A stretch of 64,000 nt of DNA from Bacteroidota bacterium (GCA_027490225.1 JAIXYK010000049.1:1-64000); one strand, 5' to 3'. Shown: positions 1-9,634, counted from the stretch's first letter. Notes: generated by a model from the letters alone, not told the origin. A program made the numbers and translations.

Positions 1-3000
1 ATTCCTGTAGTTGATGCATTAGAAACTAATCTTAAATTACCGTTGGTAGTTAATGTACCATTAGTTGGTCTAACAATACCTCTTACACTTTGAATACCTG
101 AAGTAATAGCAAGTGTACCGCTTGTTTTATCAAATGCAATGTTTTGGAAATTAGTAGCTCCGGCAATATTTTGAGCTGTAGTACCATTAAATACAACTTG
201 TCCAGCACCTGAAACTGTATTTCCAATACTATTCCAGTTTCCACTTACGTTTAATGACTTTCCTGCTTGGATAGCTAATGAAGCTACCCCAAATGTATTG
301 TTAAAGTCTACACTTCTTGCAAAACCATTTAAACCTGCTGTAGGTATAATAGGGTCGTTAGCTCTATCGAATATTTCAATGTCGGTAAGTGCAGTTGGAA
401 CTAAGAAAGGACTCCAGTTTTGAGCTACGTTCCAATCTGTGCTAACTGTACCTTCCCAAACAATTGCAGAAGTTAAGAATGGAGTAATATCTGAAGGTAA
501 ACTTGTACAAATATTATTATCAGCAGATACTCTGTAGTAATAAGCAATTCCTGGTAATAGACCACCTGGAATTGTATAAGAAGTAACATTACCAATGAAT
601 TGATTTACAATATTTACTGAGGCAAATGTTGGATCTGAAGTAGCTTGTAAATAATATCTAGTCGCTCCAGCAACGGCGTTCCATGCTAATGAAACACTAT
701 TTGCATTAATATAGTTAAATGTTGTGAAAGTAGGAGTAGCAATTGGTGCTAGATCTGTTGCAGTTAAGGCAATTGCTGTAGTTCCTCCAGCTGGTGATGC
801 TGTAGACCCCGCATTCGGCCAAATACCATCTGCATCTATTCTTGGGCAATCTACTATGGCACCTGTTGAAAGACTTCTTTCTTCCACTCTTCTAATTCCA
901 TTTGTTAAATTATTAGGAACAATAGAACCAAATGCATTGGCAGTAGCATTTGGATAATATCCAGCATAACTTGCAACTGGAGCACCATCATTCTCAATAA
1001 TCGCACTAGAAATTGGTCTTCCAGTTCCGTTGATATTATCATACAACATTACCAAGTTCTTTTCTGTACCATAAGTGCTACCTGTTATACCAGTGCATTG
1101 TGTTCCTGAACCTGATGTGTTACCAAAATTCAATATGGTTGCACTTAAAGCAGTAGTTATTCTGTTAACTACTGAAGTTCCTGGGGTAACTGAATTACCG
1201 TCATTTAAACATAATCTAAAGTTTACAACATTTCCTGGGATGAAACGAGCATTACCAGAAGGTTCTGTGATAAACCAACCTGTGTAAGAACCTGCACCGT
1301 CAGTTGTAAATTCTCCGTAAGTTCCAGCAGTGCTTAAACCAACAGCTGTTGTTCTTGTGTATGAACCCGCAGCAGGATAAATTGCATTACCAGCACCATT
1401 TGCATTACCAGCATCACTAGGGACAGAAATTTGATTGAAATAACGGTAAGTTGCATTTGGTGTTAAACCCGCTACTGTAGCTCTATAAGCAAAAGGAATT
1501 CTATTGTTATTAGTTCCAGCAATACCTTGAATAAACTGAGGAACAATTACACCAGTAAATGTTGGAGAATTACCAACAACAGTTTGAGCAGCAGAGGCTG
1601 CAACTGGATTTGTACCAGTTAAACCACCTGTAGTTGTAAATGTAAAATTAGTAAATGGATTAGCTGCAGTTGAAATTGTTCTACCAGTAACCGCACCAGC
1701 TGCAATATCTACTGTAACCCAAATTGTAGCTGTTTGACCACTGTTTATTAATTGAGAAAATCCGTTAAATACTACGTTTCCTCCACTTGCTACCGGAGCA
1801 ACTGCTGAACCCAATTGAATAGACTCATAGAAATTAGTAGAAGTAACATTATACCACAATCTAAATGTTGCTGCAGTTAAGTCAGATGTTTGGTAAGTTC
1901 CTGCAGTAGGAACTGTTAAACCTGTTAAAGTTGCATTTGCCAAAGTAACAACAAATGAAGACTGGTAAATGATGTTTCTTTGAGATGGCTTATCTAAAGT
2001 TGAAGCAAAAGTAGAGGCTTGTGAGCCAACAGCTATACTTGGTTCATTATCAGTAATTGAAATATTTATTACAGAAGGAGAACCAATTTCAACACCAAAG
2101 CTTGGGTTGCTTATAGTAAGCACTGCTGTTTCAGTTCCTTCACCAACTGCATCATCTACAATTGTAAAAGTAACAGATCCTGTTGTGGCGCCATCTAAAA
2201 TTGTGATAGTTGTATTTGTAAGTGTGTAATCACCTGCAGTAATTCCTGCGCCTGTTACAGCTAAATCAACTGTTTGATTTCCTCCTGATACAGCTGAACT
2301 TGCAGTTGCTGTGATTGTAATTACAGTAGCTGATGTTTCGCTAGAAGTTGAAGCAGTTGCAGAAATTGAAACCGAAGGATTAGATTCATCGTCAGTAATG
2401 GCAATGTTAACAGAGTTTGTTGAACCAATTACAATACCACTTGATGGAGTATTAATTGTTACAATCGCTGTTTCAGTCCCTTCTGGACCATCAACATCAT
2501 CTGAAACTGTGAACGTTGTTGTGCCTGTAGTTTGGCCATTCAATATAGTGATAGTAGCAGGAATAACTTGATAATCTCCTCCTGTAATTCCTGTTCCTGT
2601 AACTGTAACATTTACTGTTTGGTTTCCAACTACTGGAGCCGAAGCAATTGCTGTTAAAGTAATTGAACTTGTTAATGCTTCAAATCCAGTAGTTGCGCTA
2701 GCATATAAGTTAACACGAGGTTTTCCTGGTGCAAATGCAACACCTTTAATTGTTGTTCCTGCTGGAGTGGTATAAACTGTAACGTTACTACCTGTAGTAA
2801 TATTTATTGTTGTATTAAAACCAGCAGCATCTGTTAATCTTATTAAATTATTAGCAGCGTTTGCTCCAGTACCTGAAGTAACCCATAAATTGGCTCCGTT
2901 TCCGTTTCTTTCTCCCGTTATTCCAAAACCTCCAAAGTTGGTAGCATATGTTCCGTTAGAAACCCATGATCCGCTTACTAGTGAGTATTTGTAAATTGCA

Positions 3001-6000
3001 CCAACAGTAGCAGACGTACCAGAAACCAAGTACAATACATCATAAGTTGCTCCATTTGAGCCAGATGATACAAATGTAAAGTCAACTGCAGCAACTGCCG
3101 TTGTGATTGAACCAGGCAGCGCAACTAATGTTGTAGCTGTTGTTGAAGGTACAGTATACATTGGAGTTGTAGTAACAGAATTTAATGTATAAACAACACC
3201 TCCATAAGCTTTTGAACCTCTAATGTTTACTACTGGTGATAATGTATTTACTGCAGCTCCATTAGTGTATAAACCTCCTTGTTCTGTTATAAAGAAGTTA
3301 GTATTATTTATTGTAGTTGCACCTCTCGCTTGGTTACCAGAAGCACCTGTATAAGTAGTTGCTAAGTTAAAAGTTCCTGATCCATTATAAGTAACAACTG
3401 CTCTTGTTAATAATGCATTAGCGTTTCCTGTTGTTATATTTGACCTATGTCCTGTAACAGTTAACAATGTTCCATCATTGCTATTTGCTAAATATCCTGT
3501 AGTTCCTGCACTACCAGAAAAACGCATATGGTCAGGAGCAGTTACTCCGTCAATTGCAAAAGTATTTACTGGGCTTGCATTAAGTGAACCTGGTGTTAAT
3601 TCTAAAATAGAGAATGTAGTATTTTGTGAAGTATTACTGGCTGCTTGAGCTACCACAATATTACCTGGAGTAAATGCTGGTGTTACAGTTCCGCTTGCAG
3701 TAATAGAAGCACTTGCTCCACCGCCAGAAATATTAATTGTTTGTGGACCATAGCTGGTAACTGATCTGCCTGCTTTTAAACGCACATAAAATGGCGTAGA
3801 AGCTAATGTTGCAGAAGCAAAAGAAATAGATGCTGAAGCCCCGAATGTAGTATTATCGCTTGATACTTCAAAGTCTGTTGATTGCGTAATTGTAATTGTT
3901 CCTGAAAAAGGACCATTTAAATCTGCACCTGTTAAGTTAACTGTTTGAGAAACAGAAGGACCTTGTCCTAAACCATAATTTAAACCTGTTAAACTAGCAA
4001 CACTTGGTGTTAAGCTCGGTGTAGCTGCTAAAGGCGTGTATACTAAGTTTACAGCAGTTGCTGTTTGAGTTACGGTGAAAGTTCCAGAAAAGCTAGGTGC
4101 AAAACTTCCAGTAGAAATAGAATACACTGGTGTTCCTGTAACAGAACTTCCTGTAATAATAGGCCAAGAATAAGCATTACCATCAACAAATCCTGCTGCA
4201 AGGCCATTTACGTCTATGAAAATAGTTCCACTGAGTGCAACAGCTCCTGTAGAAGCAATTCTATCTTGGTTCAACGCAGAAACAGTAACATTTGAGATGT
4301 CAAAATTGTAGTTTGCTCCAGTATTCCAGGTCTGTGCAGCAGTTGTAAATGTTCCTATTGAACCTACACCTGTAGCCCCAGGGCTAACATTTCCAGAAAG
4401 ATTTAGTGTTCCTGTTGTTGTACCATTACCTCCAATTTCACCTAAAGCTGCTACAGTAATGTTACTTGCATTGGTGCTGTTTAAGAATAAAGTACCACTT
4501 GTAACTGTTGTAGCTCCAGTATAAGTATTAGCTCCTGTTAATGTAGTAGAACCGCTACCTGCTCTTGTTAAAGCTACAAATGCAGTTGTGCCATTTGTTA
4601 TTGGTAAACCAAAAGTAGTAGAAGTTGAACCATTAATGGTTAAGGTTGAAGTTCCGGTTCCTGCATTTTGATTAGAGATAGAACCTCCACCAGCGCCACT
4701 AGTTAAAGATGCAATCGTAGGGCTGAAACTATTCAAATCCCAAATTCCTCCATTACTTGCAGAAAATCCCATAGAAACTGCAGTTGTACTTGGAAATGCA
4801 GTTGCAGTCCCTAATCTAATAATACCTCCGCTTGCAGCATTAAATATGGTACCACCAGTGTAAGTATTCGTAGAATTGATAACAATAGTACCTGCACCTC
4901 CAGAAGAACCAGCGGCAAACATTAAAGGAGCAGAACCAGAAATTACACCATTTACGGTTAAGTCATTTCCACCGGTTGCTCCAACTGAAGTTGCATAAGC
5001 AGTATTGTTTGCGATTGTGGCAGAGGAAGTCATAACTGTACCTGTACTGGTTCCTGCAATACACATATTACCAAAAGTAACGGCGTTCGCACCTGCAGTT
5101 ACAGTACTAGGCAATGACAAAGTAGCTCCTGGAGCAGCAAGGTTAATACGGGAAGTACTTCCAGTTAGTTGGTTTACGTTAAAATTAAGAGAAGCACCTG
5201 CTCCACCAGAAACATTTCCTGCAAAAGATAATGTTCTATTGTCAGTTGCAGTTAGGCTATTTAGATTTAGCACACCACTAGCCACAACTGTTGTTGGACC
5301 AGTAATAGTTCGACCTGTAATAGCATCAGGCGTTAAAGTGTAGCCAGAAGTTTGAAAGTCCAAAGAAGTAACAATTCTGTTCGCTTCGATAGTTAATATA
5401 CCAGCAGTACCAGCAACAATTGCTGGAAAATTATCAGCCCAATTTGCCTGTGCACCAGTGTTGGTTGGTTGTCTCCAAGAGAGTGCTGTTCCCCACGTAC
5501 CTGTTCCACCTGCAGCTGGAGAAGCAGCTATTGATGCTCCATTCCAAAAATATTGTGTTAAAGCTGGGACTACTGTTGTAGTGGGAGAGGCAGCACCTGT
5601 TGTCCAAGTAGTTCCTTTGCGGGTAAAAATTTTAAAATGGTAAGTTGTTCCATTTGTAAGGCCAATAATAGTTTGTGGTGAGGTTATGCCTTTATAAACA
5701 CAAGTACCACCATCGAAAGCTGTTCCACTTCCAAAAGTTAAGTTAGCTGTGTAAGCCGTTCCATCTCCAGTTGGAGTGGCAGTAGTAAAAGCACTTGCTT
5801 TAGCAAAAATGACTACTTCATCTAAACAAGCTCCGTTTGTCCAAGAAAGAGCAGATTGAAGATTAGCAACTGAAGCAGATAAGCCTGTTGCTACATCAGG
5901 TGTTGAACAAGAAGCTGCAGCTGTAGATCCATTTAGAGTTATGTTAACTACATTTGTTGTAACGTCAAATCCGCCAGTTCCACCTGCTGCTGTGGCACCA

Positions 6001-6584
6001 ACTCCGTATACTCTTATAGTTGTGGCTACAGTTATGGCTGAAAGACCTGATAATGTTGTTGTATATAGAGTAGGTCCGCCTGTTACAGCCTGAGTACCTA
6101 TATTTGACGCATAACTATCTGCTGAAGATCTAAATACTAGTGATGTTGGACCAGCTCCTGAACTTTGCCATTGATATGACAAATTAGTAACAGTGAATGA
6201 AAATCCACTATTTGGAGTTATTGTGAATTGAATGTATCTATTTCCTGAAATAGCATCGGCCTGAGTTGTTGGATTTGATGTATTAAACCAACCTGAACCT
6301 CCAAAACGATTGGTATTTGCAGCTGGAACGACTGAAGAACCTGTATAATTTAAACTAGAACCGGTAATATTAGCATTATTACTTATACTTGCCTCAGTTG
6401 TTTCGGTTCCAGCGTTTCCAAAAGTGTTCCAAGTTAAAAGTTGCGCTTTAGCCAAATGGTTATTCGCAAACAAACCAACTAATAAAACCAGCATCATTAG
6501 CCAGTTTTTGGTAAGTAGGTTTGTTTTTAAATTCGAAACAGTTGCCGCTGTTGTAGAATTAGAAAACTTGTTAAAGTGTTTCAT
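1..6584 (-). CDS. Giant secreted multidomain beta-rich protein, 3' end outside window
   Basis: The frame is open from the ATG at 6584 down to the left edge, at least 2194 codons without a stop; the C-terminus is missing. A long basic N-region is followed by a hydrophobic stretch (about 29-41) and AKA|Q, so signal cleavage is likely after residue 47. Visible parts are fibronectin-III-like stretches (about 225-280 and 1950-2020), two autotransporter-associated beta-strand type repeats (NTYTGG/NTYTGATTV, about 565-700), and two tandem Calx-beta-like repeats ending in ITDDE/ITDNE (about 1300-1510). It is rich in T, S, G, N and A. By analogy with such proteins in Bacteroidota it is probably a T9SS-exported surface protein or adhesin, but the sorting domain would lie outside the window. 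Many short plus-strand ORFs here are antisense shadows. Confidence 0.85.
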   Translation of the reverse strand, partial: MKHFNKFSNSTTAATVSNLKTNLLTKNWLMMLVLLVGLFANNHLAKAQLLTWNTFGNAGTETTEASISNNANITGSSLNYTGSSVVPAANTNRFGGSGWFNTSNPTTQADAISGNRYIQFTITPNSGFSFTVTNLSYQWQSSGAGPTSLVFRSSADSYASNIGTQAVTGGPTLYTTTLSGLSAITVATTIRVYGVGATAAGGTGGFDVTTNVVNITLNGSTAAASCSTPDVATGLSASVANLQSALSWTNGACLDEVVIFAKASAFTTATPTGDGTAYTANLTFGSGTAFDGGTCVYKGITSPQTIIGLTNGTTYHFKIFTRKGTTWTTGAASPTTTVVPALTQYFWNGASIAASPAAGGTGTWGTALSWRQPTNTGAQANWADNFPAIVAGTAGILTIEANRIVTSLDFQTSGYTLTPDAITGRTITGPTTVVASGVLNLNSLTATDNRTLSFAGNVSGGAGASLNFNVNQLTGSTSRINLAAPGATLSLPSTVTAGANAVTFGNMCIAGTSTGTVMTSSATIANNTAYATSVGATGGNDLTVNGVISGSAPLMFAAGSSGGAGTIVINSTNTYTGGTIFNAASGGIIRLGTATAFPSTTAVSMGFSASNGGIWDLNSFSPTIASLTSGAGGGSISNQNAGTGTSTLTINGSTSTTFGLPITNGTTAFVALTRAGSGSTTLTGANTYTGATTVTSGTLFLNSTNASNITVAALGEIGGNGTTTGTLNLSGNVSPGATGVGSIGTFTTAAQTWNTGANYNFDISNVTVSALNQDRIASTGAVALSGTIFIDVNGLAAGFVDGNAYSWPIITGSSVTGTPVYSISTGSFAPSFSGTFTVTQTATAVNLVYTPLAATPSLTPSVASLTGLNYGLGQGPSVSQTVNLTGADLNGPFSGTITITQSTDFEVSSDNTTFGASASISFASATLASTPFYVRLKAGRSVTSYGPQTINISGGGASASITASGTVTPAFTPGNIVVAQAASNTSQNTTFSILELTPGSLNASPVNTFAIDGVTAPDHMRFSGSAGTTGYLANSNDGTLLTVTGHRSNITTGNANALLTRAVVTYNGSGTFNLATTYTGASGNQARGATTINNTNFFITEQGGLYTNGAAVNTLSPVVNIRGSKAYGGVVYTLNSVTTTPMYTVPSTTATTLVALPGSITTAVAAVDFTFVSSGSNGATYDVLYLVSGTSATVGAIYKYSLVSGSWVSNGTYATNFGGFGITGERNGNGANLWVTSGTGANAANNLIRLTDAAGFNTTINITTGSNVTVYTTPAGTTIKGVAFAPGKPRVNLYASATTGFEALTSSITLTAIASAPVVGNQTVNVTVTGTGITGGDYQVIPATITILNGQTTGTTTFTVSDDVDGPEGTETAIVTINTPSSGIVIGSTNSVNIAITDDESNPSVSISATASTSSETSATVITITATASSAVSGGNQTVDLAVTGAGITAGDYTLTNTTITILDGATTGSVTFTIVDDAVGEGTETAVLTISNPSFGVEIGSPSVINISITDNEPSIAVGSQASTFASTLDKPSQRNIIYQSSFVVTLANATLTGLTVPTAGTYQTSDLTAATFRLWYNVTSTNFYESIQLGSAVAPVASGGNVVFNGFSQLINSGQTATIWVTVDIAAGAVTGRTISTAANPFTNFTFTTTGGLTGTNPVAASAAQTVVGNSPTFTGVIVPQFIQGIAGTNNNRIPFAYRATVAGLTPNATYRYFNQISVPSDAGNANGAGNAIYPAAGSYTRTTAVGLSTAGTYGEFTTDGAGSYTGWFITEPSGNARFIPGNVVNFRLCLNDGNSVTPGTSVVNRITTALSATILNFGNTSGSGTQCTGITGSTYGTEKNLVMLYDNINGTGRPISSAIIENDGAPVASYAGYYPNATANAFGSIVPNNLTNGIRRVEERSLSTGAIVDCPRIDADGIWPNAGSTASPAGGTTAIALTATDLAPIATPTFTTFNYINANSVSLAWNAVAGATRYYLQATSDPTFASVNIVNQFIGNVTSYTIPGGLLPGIAYYYRVSADNNICTSLPSDITPFLTSAIVWEGTVSTDWNVAQNWSPFLVPTALTDIEIFDRANDPIIPTAGLNGFARSVDFNNTFGVASLAIQAGKSLNVSGNWNSIGNTVSGAGQVVFNGTTAQNIAGATNFQNIAFDKTSGTLAITSGIQSVRGIVRPTNGTLTTNGNLRLVSNASTTG

Positions 6585-6802
6585 AAATTATGTTTTATGT
6601 TAGTTGTTAAGGTGCAATTTTTAGCATTGCAAAATAAAGTCAGACATATAACTCGCATGTAAGACCAATGTTAAGTTTGTGTTAAAAAACTAAGGCTGTA
6701 TTTTGTGGAAATCAATATTTACAAGGCATGCAACAATTATTAGGATTGTTGATATTTTGAAAATTGGATGTAATAAATAATGAGGAAACGGGGTTTCGGC
6801 GA

Positions 6803-6891
6803 CTTCGAGTGCCTCAGCCACCTCAATATTCAGGCAACGGCTTAACGGTGGCTGAGGCTTCTGCGGTGGCTGAGGCACTCGAAGCCATCGT
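6803..6891. repeat. Left repeat cluster of the GIY-YIG unit
   Basis: Holds CTTCGAGTGCCTCAGCCACC (6803-6822), a partial copy in the other orientation (6847-6860, GGTGGCTGAGGCTT), and a full reverse copy (6865-6884). The 28 bases 6864-6891 are identical to 7261-7288. The full copies at 6803 and 6865 could pair as a 20-bp stem around a 42-base loop. Much of the cluster is read as the tail of the nuclease. Confidence 0.85.
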
Positions 6892-7170
6892 TACGTATCT
6901 CTTTGAAAACTCCTGTAATTTCTCCACATCCCCATTTATCAGCGCTTCTTTCTTTTTTCTACTCCAGCCCTGAATTTGCTTTTCGCGGTAATAGGCTTCA
7001 TCAATCCTATCGAATTCTTCAAAATACAACAGTTTTACTGGGAGCCTTTTCTTTGTATGGTTTGCTCCTTCGCCACATTTATGCTGAAAAATGCGCTCTT
7101 CGATGTTTCTAGTGCTGCCTGTGTAGTAGCTGCCATCTGCACAAAGTAAAATGTACATGTAACCTTTCAT
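6823..7170 (-). CDS. Small GIY-YIG family endonuclease with repeat-encoded C-terminal tail
   Basis: 115 residues. The N-terminus MYILLCADGSYYTGST is the classic GIY-YIG core of the YhbQ/UPF0213 group, followed by the helix with the conserved arginine (TRNIEERIFQH), YFEEF, and REKQIQGWSRKKKEALI. The nuclease fold ends near residue 93. The last 21 residues or so (MASSASATAEASATVKPLPEY) are low-complexity and are encoded by the repeats at 6826-6891. The family cuts DNA with one metal ion and the fold is shared by homing endonucleases and UvrC. The gene is alone, with no operon partners, and is flanked on both sides by repeat copies. Confidence 0.85.
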   Translation of the reverse strand: MKGYMYILLCADGSYYTGSTRNIEERIFQHKCGEGANHTKKRLPVKLLYFEEFDRIDEAYYREKQIQGWSRKKKEALINGDVEKLQEFSKRYVTMASSASATAEASATVKPLPEY

Positions 7171-7220
7171 GGGAACTAAAATAAGGAATATGTGGTTTCA
7201 TGTCTTCGTCTTCGCCTTTG

Positions 7221-7379
7221 CCTTCGACAAGCTCAGGCAGCGGCTCAGACAGAGCCGATTCGGTGGCTGAGGCACTCGAAGCCATCGTCTTCGGCCCTTC
7301 GACAAGCTCAAGGACCTTATTGCTCAGGCGGCGGCCCTTCGACTCTTCGACGGTGACTGAGCTTGCCGAAGCCATCGTT
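7221..7379. repeat. Right repeat cluster of the GIY-YIG unit (two repeat families)
   Basis: Contains the second copy of the 28-bp repeat (7261-7288) and a degenerate third copy ending in GCCGAAGCCATCGT (7351-7378). A second family, CCTTCGACAAGCTCA, occurs at 7221-7235 and 7296-7310, and a truncated relative GGCCCTTCGAC at 7334-7343. In one minus-strand frame the second family reads ELVEG. The cluster begins about ten bases after the stop of the neighbouring T9SS gene and runs to the front of the nuclease gene. Confidence 0.8.
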
Positions 7380-7387
7380 TATCGGAT

Positions 7388-9535
7388 TTACTCTACCACC
7401 AATTTCTTACTCGCTGTAGCTTTATCATTGTTTAATTTTACAATGTAAAGTCCACTGGCCAGATCATTTGTTGCAACAACAGTTGAATTAGATTCCATTT
7501 TCACTTGTTTCACCAATTTACCTTCTATGCTGTAAATTGAGATTGCCGTTCCTGTTTTAAATGTTGGAATGCTAACTGTTATTTGCTCATTTGCCGGATT
7601 TGGAAATAAATTAATTTCATTTTCTAAAATACTTGTAATTCCAGAAGTATTGTTAGAAGCATTAGGTGTAGTTAAAGTTGGTGCAAATTCTACCCAAGTA
7701 GAACCTCCATCTTCTAGTCTACCAAAACTGATATCATCTGTTTGTGGAGGAAATGAAATCGAATCAACTACAAACAACTCTGCTCCTTGGTAATACAATC
7801 CTACAAATTCTCCTGATGTAGATGAAAGCTTGAAGTTAGCATGTAACGGTCCTGTTTGTGTGCTATCGTCAGCCCAAATTAATTTAAAACCTCCCGCAGG
7901 AATCACTGTTGCAGAAGAACCAGTCGGAAATTGATATTTGGTTGGTGTTGTTGCATCATCAGAAATATACATTCCAGCTAAATCTACTGCTATTACTCCT
8001 GGATTGTAAATTTCAATCCAATCGCCAAAATATCCATTTTCATCAGCAATAGTGCTGGTATTACTCGCCATTACTTCATTAATAAAAAGTACAGGCGCTT
8101 CTATCGGAGAATCACTATCTACAATAACTACTGTTATACTATCCAAAGCACCTAACAATAAATCGGGAGGCAAATCTCCAATTGTTATTGCAAAACTTTC
8201 AGCTAATTCTTGTAACAAATCATCTGTTGCCGTAATGGTAAAAGAATACGTTCCTTGTCCAGCAGCAAGCGGAACATCAAATGCACCAAAAGAACTAATA
8301 GGTGCAGAGGTTGTAAAATCTGCAAATGTAATATCAGGGCTAATTGAACTCAAAACCAACTGTAATGTTGTTGCATTGATTGGAGCAGGAGCTATGTTTA
8401 CATTAATTGTTACTACAGCGCCTTCGTTTAAAAAAGTATTTTCTTGTTCACTTGTAAAAGAAACAATAGGGTCGCTCGACTCTGAAATGGTATAATTAAT
8501 TACACTTTGAGCACCCAAACTTAACCCGCAAGAAACTGTTGAAATAGTAATGGTTCCAATTTCATTTCCTTCCACAATTCCATCAGCAACAGCGCTTATA
8601 GAAAATGAAGCAAAAGCCGAACCCGCGGGAATTTGCAAAGTCAATAATCCATTAACATTCGCTGGGAATGTAATAATATCACTTGAATTTGCAGCTCCTC
8701 CCAACTGTATTGTAACAGTTTGTGCAGAAGCTGCTTCTGGAGTAATTTCAAATGAAACTATTTCCTCAGCACCACCTTCTTGTAAATTTATTACGCTACT
8801 CTGAAACTGAAAAACAGAAGTATTGGAAGGACCAAATGTAAAATTCCATGCTGGCCATAATGGTGCTCCTGCAACTGTTGGTTCATTATTTTTTGTCCAA
8901 TTAGATACATTATTAATTGCACATCTAATTTCTTCTACACTACCTGTTAAAGCTGATACATTAAAAAAACCATTATCATAGTCATGTAAAGCAGTAATAA
9001 CTTCTACTGAATCAACGCTTAAACAAACAGCATTAACTCCATTTGTTAAATTAGATGGAAGACAAGTGTAATTAGCATTTCCAACTGCAACGGTATTGCA
9101 CACTGGTAGCCAAAAATTTGTAGAAATTGCAGCAATTGGAACTTTTGCACCACTAATTCTCACCCATGCTATCACCTGGTCACCACTTGCCGACAAACCT
9201 GAAAGTTTACCAGTACAAGTACCTGGCCCTGTTACAATTCCATTTAAAATCAAACCATCATCCGGATCCGTAATTTTAATAAGTGTTCCTGCAGGTGTTG
9301 CTGCAGAATTTACCCAACTTGCAACATTTTCAGTAGTAAAAAAATCTGTTCCATTCCAGCCATTATCTGTAAAATGTATGGTATCTCCTGCTGGTATCGT
9401 TGTTAGTGCTACAAATGCAAATGCATCAGGAGCATCCATTTGAATTCCAACAAAAGCGATACTTCCGGGAGAAAGTTGGGCTGAAACTGAAATGCTAATC
9501 GAAATTGTAAGGATTAAAAGTAGACGTTTTAACAT
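7388..9535 (-). CDS. Secreted lamin-tail-domain protein with T9SS type A sorting signal
   Basis: 715 residues from the ATG at 9535. I prefer this start to a longer frame beginning at 9619 because it begins directly with a signal peptide (MLKRLLLILTISISISVSAQ) and has a TATATTTG promoter box just upstream. The N-terminal half is beta-rich with Calx-beta-like stretches. A lamin tail domain (about 480-630: FINEVMASN, GDWIEIYNPG, HANFKLSS) is followed by a T9SS type A sorting domain (about 642-715: NLFPNPANEQITVSI ... GLYIVKL ... KKLVVE). The product should be exported by the T9SS and anchored or released at the surface. It is last in an operon whose first gene encodes a lipoprotein with the same lamin tail domain. 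Substrate unknown. Confidence 0.85.
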   Translation of the reverse strand: MLKRLLLILTISISISVSAQLSPGSIAFVGIQMDAPDAFAFVALTTIPAGDTIHFTDNGWNGTDFFTTENVASWVNSAATPAGTLIKITDPDDGLILNGIVTGPGTCTGKLSGLSASGDQVIAWVRISGAKVPIAAISTNFWLPVCNTVAVGNANYTCLPSNLTNGVNAVCLSVDSVEVITALHDYDNGFFNVSALTGSVEEIRCAINNVSNWTKNNEPTVAGAPLWPAWNFTFGPSNTSVFQFQSSVINLQEGGAEEIVSFEITPEAASAQTVTIQLGGAANSSDIITFPANVNGLLTLQIPAGSAFASFSISAVADGIVEGNEIGTITISTVSCGLSLGAQSVINYTISESSDPIVSFTSEQENTFLNEGAVVTINVNIAPAPINATTLQLVLSSISPDITFADFTTSAPISSFGAFDVPLAAGQGTYSFTITATDDLLQELAESFAITIGDLPPDLLLGALDSITVVIVDSDSPIEAPVLFINEVMASNTSTIADENGYFGDWIEIYNPGVIAVDLAGMYISDDATTPTKYQFPTGSSATVIPAGGFKLIWADDSTQTGPLHANFKLSSTSGEFVGLYYQGAELFVVDSISFPPQTDDISFGRLEDGGSTWVEFAPTLTTPNASNNTSGITSILENEINLFPNPANEQITVSIPTFKTGTAISIYSIEGKLVKQVKMESNSTVVATNDLASGLYIVKLNNDKATASKKLVVE

Positions 9536-9554
9536 GGTTGTTTTTTTAGATTTG

Positions 9555-9562
9555 CAAATATA
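9555..9562 (-). promoter_or_regulatory. Probable -7 element of the lamin-tail T9SS gene
   Basis: Minus strand reads TATATTTG, matching the Bacteroidota -7 consensus TAnnTTTG, 19 bases before the ATG at 9535. I see no good TTG at -33. It suggests the last gene of the operon also has its own promoter. Confidence 0.5.
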
Positions 9563-9634
9563 TAGTAAGGATTCTTTGTAAATATTTATTTTTTTATGTG
9601 GTATTCTTTCCTTCGTCAAGAACCGGGCTTTCGG

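Larger units (their letters stand above)
6803..7281. mobile_element. 479-bp unit with perfect 20-bp terminal inverted repeats around a GIY-YIG gene
   Basis: CTTCGAGTGCCTCAGCCACC at 6803-6822 is the exact reverse complement of 7262-7281. The nuclease gene lies between them, its stop codon starting at the base after the left repeat. An additional inner copy in the right-hand orientation is at 6865-6884. The unit is clearly more GC-rich than its surroundings and sits between the 3' end of one gene and the promoter side of another. No target-site duplication is evident. Calling it mobile is inference from structure; no transposase is present. Confidence 0.5.

Noticed and set aside
724-5643. Short plus-strand ORFs (724-957, 1075-1287, 2311-2571, 4065-4295, 5005-5343, 5458-5643)
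   Set aside because: All lie antisense to the single open minus frame of the giant secreted protein, which has a signal peptide and recognisable repeats.
6803-7281. Classical insertion sequence
   Set aside because: No transposase domain; the only gene is a 115-residue GIY-YIG protein, so it is reported as a candidate unit of another kind.
7109-7375. 88-residue minus ORF rich in ELVEG and ASSASAT
   Set aside because: It is repeat sequence read through into the wrong frame of the GIY-YIG gene; no coherent domain.
9536-9619. Longer start (28 extra residues) for the lamin-tail T9SS protein
   Set aside because: It would bury the signal peptide inside the protein and run through the TATATTTG promoter box.
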